Assembly (NCBI RefSeq): GCF_018446385.1
Contig: NC_056000.1
Location: 49,756,722-49,820,721, forward strand
Source of the DNA: Zingiber officinale
Taxonomy: Eukaryota > Streptophyta > Magnoliopsida > Zingiberales > Zingiberaceae
DNA: 64,000 nucleotides
Direction of reading: 5' to 3'
Part shown: piece after piece, positions 22,608 through 33,360 of the stretch
Layout: every line of letters begins with the position of its first letter
How positions within the stretch are numbered: position 1 is the first letter of the stretch
Translations under genes and position numbers: made by a program
Notes under the pieces: model-generated
Database searches by the model: none
Seen by the model: only the letters and a program-made list of their open reading frames with translations
Told to the model about the DNA's origin: nothing

Positions 22608-23668
22608 TGTTGGTGCAGCGGGGACTGGCAAGAGGGGGTGAATTGCCTGTGATAAATATTATACCCTCCTCAAAGCTTTTCAACTCTTAAAATAAAGCAA
22701 CAATAATAAAATTAAAAGCAGAAATAAAAGGAGACAGAAATTAACCTGGGTACAACCAAGAGGGTTGTTAATCCAGGGCAGTAAGAAAAGCGCAGTAAGA
22801 AAACTCCTTTTCTGAAGGCGAAGAAGCCTTTTACACTTTGACAACACAGTAGTTGCTAAGAGAATGAGAGTACAAGAGTTGCTATTTCGTTCGTGTTCGT
22901 TGTATAGAATAGCTACCCGAGACCCCCTTTATATAGGGGTTCTAGAGCTTATCAAATAACCTGAACCTTCGGGATCAGGTTTGACTCGAGAGGGTTCGGT
23001 CGATCGAACCTGCTGTACTTGCCCAGTCTTCCATCCAGGTGTAGTCTCTGAGGATCGAGCTTTGGTTTGATCGACCGATCCTTATGTTCGGTCGACCGAT
23101 CGGCCAACGGTCTCTAGTTGAGTTGGCCCGATCAATTTGCTCGACTAAGTCTCTGGATTAACTTCGGTTCGATCGACCGATCAGCTTTACCAATGGTCAG
23201 CTTCTGACGTGGCATTGGCGGTTGGCTGCTGATTGAGAGGGGTTCGGTTGACCGATCAGGAGGTTCGGTCGACCGATCAGGAGGTTCGGTCGACCGAACC
23301 ACTGACAAGTTAACTTCCAGTTGACTTGCTCTGGTTCGGCTTCTTTGGGTGATTTTATCCATCCGGAATAGAGCTCACCCGAACTTAGTTCCCGACCTTC
23401 TCCTCGAGCAGTCTTCCGTCCCGGCTTTACGTCCCTCGAACACCGCGCATGTTCTTCACGCCCACCAGGTGTACTCTTCCGCAACTCTCTCATCCTTCGG
23501 ACGCACCGAGCCCGTCGACTCCCTTCCCGTGTCGTCCTTCTCGCTAGCTGCGTCTTCCGCTCGACTTCCTGCGCTCCTAAGTTCCTGCACACTTAGACAC
23601 CGGGATCAGACAAACAGGACATAGCCTAAACTTAGTTGATCACATCAAAACTACCACGGGGTTCAACA
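22608..23668 (-). mobile_element. 3' LTR of element C
   Basis: Plus-strand ends are TGTTGGTGCAG and GGGTTCAACA; AATCTCCCCCTTTTT follows, the complement of a polypurine tract. It contains GTCGAC-centred palindromes, the best being GGTTCGGTCGACCGAACC (23283-23300), and TATATAGGGG near 22931, which lies on the strand opposite to the element's coding direction. Confidence 0.9.
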
Positions 23669-24699
23669 ATCTCCCCCTTTTTAATGTGCATCAACCCAAG
23701 TTCAGGTTAGGGTAAAAAAAACAGATAGTAATTTAAAAAAATTACTAAATTAACAATTCAGGCATAAATTTGTAATTTTAAAATAAATTGCAACATGAAA
23801 AGTACATGAAATTTTTTTAAAAAAATTAACTAACTCCCCCTAACTGAACTTATCTTGAGTCTCCCCCTTTGATCACAGCAAAAACGGGGTGAAAACAAAT
23901 TTAAAAAAATGAGTTAGGTTTAACTTCAAAATTTTCTAAGTTAAAATGAATTTTCAGAATTTTAAAAAAAAATTCTAAGTAAAAATATCAAGAAACACTT
24001 TTTCTAGAGAATTAAAAAAAAATTTAAAGAATTTCTAAGGAAATGTTTAAAAACTTTTCAAAGCATTGTTTAATTCTAATTTTTAATGCTTTTATCAGAA
24101 AGTTAATTAAACATTTTTATTTCGATATTTCGGCTTCCAGGTCGTGGCGAGACACTAGACCTTCTTGGTTATTGGAGCAACAACCACTTCCTTAGACAAA
24201 ACTTCCATAAAGAACCTCAATGTTTAATTTTCTCACTGTAAGCTTTTAATTAAAAGAGAAATTTAAACTAGTAAAGATTTTGGAACCCAATAAAGGTTCC
24301 TACCTACAGGGTTGGTCAAAAACTTAGGGGGTACATAGTTTCTTGGTATTTTCCTAAGTTGACCCTGATGCTTCCGTATGTACCAATTTAATTTTCCATA
24401 TAACTTTATTTTTGAATGTGCAAAAATAATTTTAAAACATGCATCAGTTTTCAATTTTTTAATTTCTAATTTTAAAGCTTCATTTTCTGATTTCAAATAT
24501 TCATTTCCTTTTCTACTTTATCTAATTATTTAGAAAGAGCTTTAATAAAATGAAAGGACTGTTTAGGGTTTAGGGCACATACCTTACTTACCTCGTCTTG
24601 CGATGCTCCCCCTTTATCACAGCTTTCTTCTTCTTCTGTTGTTCCTCCCCCTTCATCTATGCTCATTTCTGAGCTAGACGTTTCTTCTAGCTGATGTTG
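23669..24699. other. Non-coding 3' interior of element C
   Basis: It begins with the polypurine tract complement (ATCTCCCCCTTTTT, 23669-23682). Otherwise it is an AT-rich stretch with many A runs and repeated CTCCCCCTTT motifs. A 77-codon minus-strand frame at 24263-24496 has a coiled-coil-like start but no recognisable domain. Where an autonomous element would have pol, nothing is present. Confidence 0.6.
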
Positions 24700-25639
24700 G
24701 CCATCAGTGCTAGTCTCGAGAATTATTCGACTTCGGATTCAGAGGACGATGAATCATCCCACGTGGCCTTTAGGTTATATTTGGGTCGAGCTGGCTTCTT
24801 ACTCTTTTCTTTACTTTTGCTCTTCAGTTTTGGGCAGTCATCTTTGATATGTCCTTCTTCGTTGCAGTTGTAGCAACGAACCACCCTTTTCTTTTGCTAG
24901 AACTTTTTCGACTGCGATCTAAATTTATTAGATTTAAAAAATTTATTAAAGCATCTTACCAGTAATGCTGCTTCAGATTCGTCGATCGAGGCTTCAGAGT
25001 CAGAACCATTTATTCTTGCCTTTAAGGCAATGTTCTGACTAGACTTCTCTACTCCATTTGGCTCTGCAGCTCGAGATTCGTGAAGTTCAAAAGTAGAAAA
25101 CAAATGTTCTAGAGTACTTACCTCGAAGTCCTTAGAGATGTAGTACGCATCTACTAAGGAGGCCCACTCGGGAGTTCTCGGGAAAGCGTTGAGCGCGTAC
25201 CGGATCGAGTCCTGGTTAGTTGCGTGATCAGCTCTTTGACCCTTGCTTGGAGTTGCGCTACCTTCTCGCCTTGGTTCATCCGGAGGTTCGTAAGTTGAGT
25301 CCGGAGGATGTCGCGCCTCGCTAGCTTAGCTTCAGAGGTACCTTCGTGAAGCTCCAAGAATTTTTCCCAGAGGTCTTTCGCTGAGTCGTAGCTTCCGATT
25401 CGACTTACCTCTTGTGGTGGTAACACGCTAAGCAGGTGGAATTCTGCCTTTCCGTTGGCGACAAAATCAGCTTGATCCTTCTTGCTCCACGTGTTTTCTT
25501 CTTTATCTTTCGGCGCTGCAAAACCATATTTCATTGTAATAAGAATATCAAAATCCGTTTTAAAGAATATCTCCATTTTTCGCTTCCATGTAGTGAAATC
25601 TCTGTCAAACTTTGGGGGATGAATGTTTGCGCCGGCCAT
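24700..25639 (-). pseudogene. Gag of element C with intact zinc knuckle
   Basis: Gag starts at ATG 25639-25637 (MAGANIHPPKFD) and contains a typical copia gag_2 block (KDLWEKFLELHEGTSEAKL near 25370-25310). A frameshift or stop near 25160-25190 interrupts it. The frame resumes (25103-24897, acidic then basic) and reaches the nucleic-acid-binding knuckle C-YN-C-NEEG-H-IKDD-C at about 24872-24829, with all four ligands (CX2CX4HX4C) present. A Lys/Ser-rich tail follows. Gag would form the particle and bind element RNA. No protease motif follows, and the DNA between here and the polypurine tract (23683-24700) shows no coding domain. Confidence 0.75.
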
Positions 25640-25688
25640 TGTTATGATCTTTGTGCTTCAGATGGCGGTTAGTTCTTCTGAGGTTGTT

Positions 25689-25702
25689 GGGATCTGATAC
25701 CA
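25689..25702 (-). promoter_or_regulatory. Primer binding site of element C
   Basis: The minus strand reads TGGTATCAGATCCC two bases after the end of the 5' LTR. TGGTATCAGA is the standard copia primer site complementary to the 3' end of initiator-Met tRNA. Confidence 0.85.
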
Positions 25703-25704
25703 CT

Positions 25705-26787
25705 TGTTGGTGTAGCGGAGACCGGCAAGAGGGGGGTGAATTGCCTGCGATAAATATTATACCCTCCTCAAAGCTTTTCAACTCTTAAAATAAAGCAACA
25801 ATAATAAAATTAATAGAAGAAATAAAAGGAGACAGAAATTAACCTGGTTACAACCAAGAGGGTTGTTAATCCAGGGCAGTAAGAAAAGCGCAGTAAGAAA
25901 ACTCCTTCTCTGAAGGCGGAGAAGCCTTTTACACTTTGACAGCACAGTAGTTGCTAAGAGAATGAGAGTACAAGAGTTGCTATTTCGTTCGTGTTCGTTG
26001 TATAGAATAGCTACCTGAGACCCCCTTTATATAGGGGTTCTAGAGCTTATCAAATAACCTGAACCTTTGGGATCAGGTTTGACTCGAGAGGGATCAGTCG
26101 ACCGATCCCCAGGTTCGGTCGACTGAACCTGCTGTACCTGCCCAGTCTTCCGTCCAGGTGCAGTCTCTGAGGATCAAGCTTTGGTTCGGTCGACCGATCC
26201 CTATGTTCGGTCGACCGATCGGCCAACGGTCTCCAGCTGAGTTGACCCGATCAATTTGCTCGACTAAGTCTCTGGATTAACTTCGGTTCGGTCGACCGAT
26301 CAGGAGGTTCGGCCGACCGATCAGCTTTACCAACGGTCAGCTTCTGACGTGGCATTGGCGGTTGGCTGCTGATTGAGAGGGGTTCGGTCGACCGATCAGG
26401 AGGTTCGGTCGACCGAACCATTGACAAGTCAACTTGCAGTTGACTTGCTCTGGTTTGGCTTCTTTGGGTGATTTCGGCCATCCGGAATAGGGCTCACCCG
26501 AACCCAATTCTCGGCCTTCTCCTCGAGCAGTCTTCCATCCTGGCTTTACGTCCCTCGAACACCGTGCATGTTCTTCACGCCCACTAGGTGTACTCTTCCG
26601 CAGCTCTCTCGTCCTTCAGACGCACCGAGCCTGTCGGCTCCCTTCCCGTGCCGTCCTTCTCGCTAGCTGTGTCTTCCGCTCGACTTCCTGCGCTCCTAAG
26701 TTCCTGCACACTTAGACACAGGGATCAGACAAACAGGACCTAACCTAAACTTGGTTGATCATATCAAAACTACCACGGGGTTCAACA
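25705..26787 (-). mobile_element. 5' LTR of element C
   Basis: Plus-strand ends are TGTTGGTGTAG and GGGTTCAACA. It differs from its partner at 22608-23668 by scattered substitutions and by the number of GTCGAC palindromes (an extra pair near 26285-26320). The palindrome GGTTCGGTCGACCGAACC recurs at 26402-26419. Confidence 0.9.
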
Positions 26788-26792
26788 ACTCT

Positions 26793-29273
26793 CTCTTAAG
26801 GTAATAAAGACATAGTACAGGCCCTACATTTTCCCCTAACTTTCCTAGAGTGGCAAAGGCCTAATTTAAATCTTACATTCTCCCTCTATTAGTACACATC
26901 AAAAACTCTCCCCCTGAAGAATTACTCACCGTTGTTCACAACTTCACTTGTTGTGTTTAACACTATAATGAAGGTCTTATACCCTTCATTATCTCCAATG
27001 CTCACCTTGAGCATTAACCAATCCAACAATAAAGGTCTCATACCCTTCATTATCTTCAATGCCCACCCTTAAACATTAAATCATTTCACAAAAACAATGA
27101 AGGTCTCATACCCTTCATTGTATCCAATGCTCATCCTTAAGTATTTTTCAAGAGAAGGATATACCATCTTCTATGGTTTCGGAAAATAATTTGCATGTCC
27201 TTAACGAGTGACTCCCCCTAAAGACATAATTGTAACTTCTGTCATTGCACCAACAATGGCTTGGAATTCCTAAACCTTTAGGAAACCCAAAAATTTGATG
27301 TTTTGAGGTTCAACTATCAAAATTTAACTGCAAACCTCAACCTAAACTTCTACTTAGTCTTCCTTAACCAATCCAACCTTGTTTTCATCATGAAAAGTCT
27401 CCCTAAATGTGTTTCAATGGGTTAAGAATGGTTACCTAAACTAAAAATGGTTTAAAATGCTGAAATCAGGCTTTCCCAGCCAAAATCAACATTCCCAATC
27501 GATTGAAGTTGAGTCTCAATCGATTAAAAGTATTTCAATCGATCGCCTGATCGATTCCACGAGCTTCTATTCGCAGAAATTACCTCTGAATCGATCCACT
27601 GATCGATCCAGGCAGGTTGGATCGATCGGCTGATAGATCCAGCGAGGCTTTGCTCGCAAAGAAACGCAGCTTAATTGATCGGCTGATCGATTGAGGCTTC
27701 CCAATCGATCGGCTGATCGATTAGGTTTCTGAAATTCTGAAATCTAATTTCAGCTGAATTTCAGAAATGTCATAAAAATTCTACAAAATTCTAAAAATCA
27801 TGAAAATTATTGTAGACATTATTTAGGAAATATATTATCATGGAAAAAATAGTTTTCTATGAAAATACTTCCTATTTTCAAAGATTGACACAAACTTCAA
27901 ATTTGTAAAAATTTTAATATTTTTTTCTAGTTTGTGTCTAACTTTTCAATGATGATTACTATCAAAAGATAGTATTCACCAAGATTTTCCAAAAGTATTT
28001 TAAAATTATTTTCAAAGCCAATTTCCAACCATGTTCTTTGGGCTCAATGCACATGACTTGTACATTAGTTTTCCCAATGATTGGAGTACACACAACTATG
28101 TATTTTGATGAACCTAAAACTCAAAAAGAATACACTAAATCAACATCTTGAGTTTTGTTCATCATCCTAATATCTCACTTGTATCTAATGTGTACTAAAA
28201 CATATATAAGTCACCTTATAGTTCTTTGTGAGATGTAAAGTTTGGTTTTGCCCTAAACTAGGGATCATGCATATTTATCTAGGCATTTTGGACTATGAAC
28301 ATCCACCTAGGATGTTACTTGTTAGTAAATGTCATTATCCTTAATTTCAAGGAATTAAACATAATGCATGATGAGTTATGACATACATCAAAAAGAATAA
28401 TTTTTAAAAGAAAATTTGCTATAACTACATGATGTATGTATGACATGACATGATATTTTTATATTTTTCATAATAAAACACAAATACTAAACATGATGTC
28501 ATGACATATGATGGGCAAACAGAGCATGATAATTTAGCTTAAATAAAGTACCTAGATTATCTAAGTATTCTTAATCCTTAGTTAACTTAAAATTAAATCC
28601 TAGATTACCCACCTTTTTCTTCAAGAAAATGTCAAAACCCGACTTGGCATTTCTTTACCTCTTAACTAATTGTGCCAATTTAAAATTAAGCATATTTCTC
28701 AAATTTTTGGCACATTTTACTCTTCCAAAGAGTACTCATTTTAAATTAAGACCTAGATTGACCCTTAACTTCCTAAGAAAATACCCAAGTCCCAACTTGG
28801 TATTTCTTATGCTTTTCCCAATTGTGTCAATTTAAATTGAATTCCAATTCCTCAAGTTTTGATATATTTTACTCTTCCAAAGAGTAAATGAGAATGCACT
28901 TCATTTTCAAAGGTTAACAATAACCTTGAAAATGCTCTCCGAATGTCAACTTCATCAAGGTTGGGTTAACTACCCTTCCAATTAGAGTTGACGCTCTCTA
29001 ACCCATCTAAGGGGTAGAGAAAATGCTCCTAAGAACACAAAACCTATTGATGCTCCTTGGATGCTCTAGGTACTCACTAGGAATAACCTCCCTAGTTACC
29101 TTCCTAATGACCTTTCTAGGTTTCTTAGAAGCCTTGGTCATCTCCTCTAGGTCAACTTTAGAGATTACTTCCCTTGTGACCTTCTTAGTGACTTTCTTTG
29201 ACTTCTTAGAAGTCTTAGTCACATTTGTATTTGCAAAGATACTCCTAGGGATAACTTCTCTTGTATCCTTGAC
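26793..29273. other. Body of element B downstream of gag, non-coding, with internal GATC hairpins
   Basis: AT-rich DNA without a convincing reading frame on either strand. 26930-27140 repeats blocks around ACCCTTCATTAT and CAATGCTCACC. At 27490-27730 a short GATC hairpin array (ATCGATCGGCTGATCGAT type), like those in the LTRs, lies inside the element body. 28560-29270 aligns in reverse with D (39190-40050), so it belongs to the same family; decayed coiled, Lys-rich frames run through it. Confidence 0.6.
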
Positions 29274-30800
29274 TTAACACCTAGACCTAGAGTTGGTTCC
29301 ATAGCTATATGGAACCCTATGGTAAGAAGTTACATCCTTCTTAGTCTTAGGTTTGTATCCCAAACCTCTATGGCCATTGGATGACTTTTGCACTTCTAGA
29401 CCTAGGTTATGTTCATTTTGCCCTTTTAGGATATTTTCCATCTTTTTTAGGGTCTTTTCCATTTCATCAAGCCTTGACCTCAAGACTTTATTTTCTTTCC
29501 ATAAATCCCTAGATTTTGGGTTTTCATTTTATCCTTGAGCATTTTTATTTTTAGGCCTATAACTAAAATCCTTAGAGTTATTGTCAAAATTTTTATCTAC
29601 CTTCCTAATCCTAGGTGTGGTAGTCTTAGCATGAAGAGCCACATGATTTTCATTAATTCTATCATGTCTCCTATGTTTATGGTAAATAGCATTAAAATGA
29701 TATAGGTTAGAACTAGCATGCTTTTTACCATGATTTAGAGGGATAGACTTAATAAATAATACCTTGGGTTTTACCTTGGAAGCTCCCCTTGACTTGTGCT
29801 TCCTCCCTTAGGCTTGATCGATTTCTTCCCCTTAGGACATTGACTTCGATAATGTCCTTTTTGGTTGCACAAGAAACTCACAATGTGTTCCTTGCTCTTC
29901 TTTGTTGTGGGGGTGGTCTCCTTGTGCTTCTCCTTACCCTTTTGTGTCACTTGGCCCTTCTTCTTGGTTAATTTAGGCTTGCTCTTATAATGCCCATGTT
30001 CCCTACACTCAAAGCAAATGATATGATATTTATTATTAACAATTGAAATTGTTATACCTTTGCTTGTAGGGGTGACATCTTCTCCTTTTGATCCAGATGT
30101 AGAGGCTTCCTCTTGATCCAATAATGATGCTCCTCCAATTGATTTAACTTGACTTTTAGAGGTGAAAGCTTCTTCATATTCATCCCTTCTTGATCCGGAG
30201 ATGGAGACTTCTTCGTCCTCTTGTACATGAAACAAGGAGTATGCTCCCTCCTTACTCTTTTGATTGTACTCCTTTGAGGATGAAGCTTTTAGGACTTCTT
30301 CTTCCGATGTTGAGCATCTCTCAACCTCGGAATCCTCCTCCTCTTGGTCTTGCTCCAATGAGTTGCCCTCTTTGGATTCGTCTTGATTTGGTGTAGTGGA
30401 GGGTTTTTCATGAAACTTGGCCAATTTTCTCCAAAATTCTTTTGCATCTTCAAATTCTCCAAATTTGCATAGAATTATGCTTGGCAATAAACTAACCAAT
30501 AATTTGGTTACCTTGTCATTCGTCTTGCATCTTTGGACTTGCTCTTGACTCCACTTGCTTTTTTTAAAGAATTCTGCCTTTGCTATTTGTTGGAGCTTGG
30601 AAACCTTCCATTAGAGCAAACCATTGCTCTATCTCCATCATAAGGAAATTTTTGATTCTTGATTTCCAAGAATCAAAGCTTGTTGATATGAATGGTGGAT
30701 GCACCCTTGTATCGAATCCAAGTCCATCTTGGAATTCCATCTTGAAGTTAAGTTTTTTGAATTCTTTGACTTGATGAATTTTACTCCAACTTCTTTACCC
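29274..30800 (-). pseudogene. Gag of element B, two damaged zinc knuckles
   Basis: The minus-strand frame 30499-29771 (242 codons) covers the middle and end of a SIRE-like gag (FGEFEDAKEFWRKLAKFHEK, acidic EEEDSEVERC region). The N-terminal part lies in a broken frame up to about 30800. Knuckle 1 keeps C-FE-C-REHG-H but has lost the last cysteine through a three-base deletion relative to element D. Knuckle 2 has Ser in place of its first cysteine. The element is therefore unlikely to bind RNA normally. Coiled, Lys-rich sequence continues to about 29274. Confidence 0.72.
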
Positions 30801-30848
30801 TCTAGCTTTTTTGCCCCTTCCGGTGATGATTCCGGTAAAGAGCGATCT

Positions 30849-30861
30849 CGTTCTGATACCA
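30849..30861 (-). promoter_or_regulatory. Primer binding site of element B
   Basis: The minus strand reads TGGTATCAGAACG two bases inside the 5' LTR end, the same tRNA-primer type as in C and D. Confidence 0.82.
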
Positions 30862-30863
30862 CT

Positions 30864-31764
30864 TATTAGGGTCGAAATGTGCTAGGGGGAGGGTGAATAG
30901 CTTGTCGCGCTTGATTGCTTACTTCGTTGTTGTTGATAGGCAGCGGAATAAGACTACGAAGCACTCTACAATGCTAACACGAGGATTTACTTGGTATCCG
31001 CCTCAAGAAAAGGTGATTAATCCAAGGGTCCACACATGCGAGCACTCTCCACTAAGAAAATACTCCTTCTCGGTAACTACCGAAGGTGGAGAAACCTCGT
31101 ACAACACTCACACATATAACACTCAACACAAGAATAAAAATACAAAGAGTACAAGTGTAAAACCCTCTCTTCTTGCTTACTTGTTTCTTGGTGTTTCCTC
31201 TTGAACATTGGAAGTGCGCCAGCACTTGCCCCCAAGAACCTTCAAGAACTGGCGGTGAGAGCTCAGAAAGAATCGCTGAGAGTGGAGTCGAAGATCTGCA
31301 GAGGAAGACGCTCGACAACGGCTATAACTTGCGTAACGGTCAGATCCCAATCGATTGAATTTACTCTCAATTGATTGGGGAGGCTTTGAATTGATCGATC
31401 GATCGATTCAGAGCGCCTCTGTGCTCTCTGGAAATAACCTGAACAGATCAACCAATCGATCCAGGCTTTCTCGTGATCGCACAAGAAATCCAGCCTGTCC
31501 CCAATCGATCGATTGGAGGTTCCCAATCGATCGACTGATCGATTGGGAAAGCTTCTATGCGCGCGATATAAACTCCTAATCGATTAACCGATTGATTGTG
31601 CCATCTTTCTTCATGGCGTGTATCCAATCGATCAATTGATAGATTGGACTTCGGTTCAATCGATCGGTCGATCGATTGAACCACCTTTAACTTGCCTAAA
31701 ACCAAGTCCAAGGTCTCCAATTCCAACATCCGGTCAACCGTGACCTAGGGATATTGCACCAACA
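30864..31764 (-). mobile_element. 5' LTR of element B (901 bp)
   Basis: Plus-strand ends are TATTAGGGTC (one base off TGTTAGGG) and TTGCACCAACA, followed by the target duplication TATTT. It carries the GATC hairpin array (31345-31680) but lacks the minisatellite block seen in the 3' LTR. Confidence 0.88.
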
Positions 31765-31813
31765 TATTTGTTGTTATATGAATGTTTTGCATATATAAAT
31801 TATATTAGATTTT

Positions 31814-32149
31814 TTGCAACATACATATGTTGCATTAAAATCTAGGTTTTTAAGTAGGTCCTTTTTCACTAGATGTTGTTCACCTATCATAGAGATTGTT
31901 GATTACTACCAGTTAAATAGGCTAGTTTACTGTAGTCATGTAGTAAATCTAGACTTGTGTGCACAGTTTTACAACAATCTAGTTAAAATTGATAACCTGA
32001 CTTATTCTACTAGAGTTGGTGGGAAGGACTTTCACTTCTCCCCCACTCTATTGTATGATAGCTTAGGACTCAGGATGTCAGCTTGTCCATTTTTATGCTA
32101 CCCTAGTAGAGATTTACCATTTGGTGAACCCTACTCCCATATTCATTAG
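31814..32149 (+). pseudogene. Fragment resembling the putative plant transposon protein domain
   Basis: A 111-codon frame whose middle (AQFYNNLVKIDNLTYSTRVG, then GKDFHFSPTLLYDSLGL) resembles the domain found in many plant retrotransposon proteins annotated as putative plant transposon protein. It continues the sequence that was on the far side of element B (before 20683), so B split this older element. Solo LTR E cuts it again at 32160. I cannot give the lineage. Confidence 0.5.
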
Positions 32150-32569
32150 ATACTATCTACTGTTGGATCGAGAAGCGCTAGAGGGGGAGGGGGGTGAATA
32201 GCGCTCGTGGCTATTTCGTACGATTTAGAGATAGAGTCAGAATGCGCAGTGGAAAAATAAAAGCAAACACACACATAAACACAGGTTGTTTACTTGGTTC
32301 GGAGCCTGTGATGACTCCTACTCCAAGGTCCACGCTCGTTGAGCGTTTACGGTGGGCAACACTTATAATATCAAAAAGATGTTACAATTTAGGTACAATA
32401 AACAGAAATTAAATCTACCAACGACACTGGAAAATAGAAGATTCAGAGCTCCGGGTTGTCGGGATATTGTTGCAACACTTCGGGATGGACTCGTTAGCAT
32501 CTAGATGCAGAAGGATTGCTTTTTCGAAGATCTACTAGATTGCTGCTCAAGACCTCCTTTTATTTTCTG

Positions 32570-32815
32570 CTGAAGGCGCCTTAAAGCCCATCCGAGGCGC
32601 CTCCAACCCGCCGAGTTAGCCGCGTGGATCAGCACTGATTTGGTCGCACCTCATCCACTTGAAGGCGCCTTCAAGCCACTCCGAGGCGCCTCCAAGACGT
32701 GGTCCAAGGTGCCTTCAGTCCCCATGAAGGCACCTCCGGCTCCTCTCCACAGCTGGCTTCGGCTTGTACCCGAGGTGCCTCCAAGCTCCATGGAGGCACC
32801 TTGGACACTGCTCAT
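32570..32815. repeat. GGCGCC palindrome array in LTR E
   Basis: Palindromes with a shared GGCGCC or related core and paired flanks recur, such as AAGGCGCCTT, GAAGGCGCCTTC (32661-32672), GAGGCGCCTC and degenerate GAGGTGCCTC/GAGGCACCTT forms. They occupy the place that GATC hairpins hold in B. Confidence 0.8.
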
Positions 32816-33089
32816 CCGAGGCTTAACTTGTTCCTTTTGTACCTGTAAGATATGTTAGTCCCAAAACAACACCGTACCCTGCAAGACAAAGTTAGAACAG
32901 ATATAAACATGATAAATTAAGTGGTTGACAGTCATTGGACTGTCCGAGTCTGACTTTGGATTTTTGACCGGAAACCCTAGGTCGACCCGACGCCTATTGT
33001 TCCCTCTACGGGGAACACGTCCTCACCTACTCCCCTTAGGAGAGATTACCTTATGTCAGTCTGGTCCTCCAGACCGACTGGACTTTCCG

Positions 33090-33360
33090 CCTAGGGTTAC
33101 CACCTCCTAGGACCTAGGGTTACCGCCCCTTAGGGGTTTTCTCCACCTAGGGTTACCACCCCCTAGGACCTAAAGTTGCCACCCCTTAGGGTTTTTCTCC
33201 ACCTAGGGTTACTACCCCCTAGGACCTAAGATTGCCACCCCTTAGGGTTTTTCTCTACCTAGGGTTACCACCCCCTAGGACCTAAGGTTACCTCCCCTTA
33301 GGATTTTTCCTTCTCCTAGGGTTACCACCCCCTAGGACCTAAGATTACCACCCCTTGGGA
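33090..33360. repeat. Hairpin minisatellite CCTAGGG...CCCTAGG / CCTAAGG...CCTTAGG
   Basis: Units of about 20-45 bases alternate between two stem sequences: CCTAGGGTTACCACCCCCTAGG-like and CCTAAGATTGCCACCCCTTAGG-like. When the fifth base of the left arm changes from G to A, the right arm changes from C to T. Confidence 0.82.

Larger units (their letters stand above)
22608..26787 (-). mobile_element. Gag-only LTR element C (4180 bp), complete with target duplication
   Basis: Two LTRs (22608-23668 and 25705-26787) face the same way on the minus strand and are visibly very similar. The target duplication ACTCT is exact (22603-22607 and 26788-26792) and interrupts the body of element B. Primer binding site and polypurine tract are both present. 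The interior is only about 2.0 kb and encodes gag with an intact zinc knuckle, but no pol. This matches the TR-GAG type of non-autonomous retrotransposon, which needs a partner's enzymes. It is the youngest insertion in this nest. Confidence 0.93.
20688..31764 (-). mobile_element. Gag-only SIRE-like LTR element B, with element C nested inside
   Basis: The element lies on the minus strand. Its 5' LTR is 30864-31764 and its 3' LTR 20688-22480. The duplicated target TATTT is present at both edges (20683-20687 and 31765-31769). A primer binding site matching the initiator-Met tRNA type (TGGTATCAGA on the minus strand, 30861-30852) and a polypurine tract (AAAAAGGGGGAGAT, minus, just right of 22480) are both visible. 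The body, without C, is about 4.2 kb and holds gag but no protease, integrase or RT, as in TR-GAG non-autonomous elements. The 5' LTR is about 0.9 kb shorter because it lacks the minisatellite block. Confidence 0.88.

Noticed and set aside
23197..23592. A 131-codon Arg-rich minus-strand frame
   Set aside because: It lies in the LTR of element C and includes the GTCGAC palindromes; it is not kept in the other LTR of the same element.
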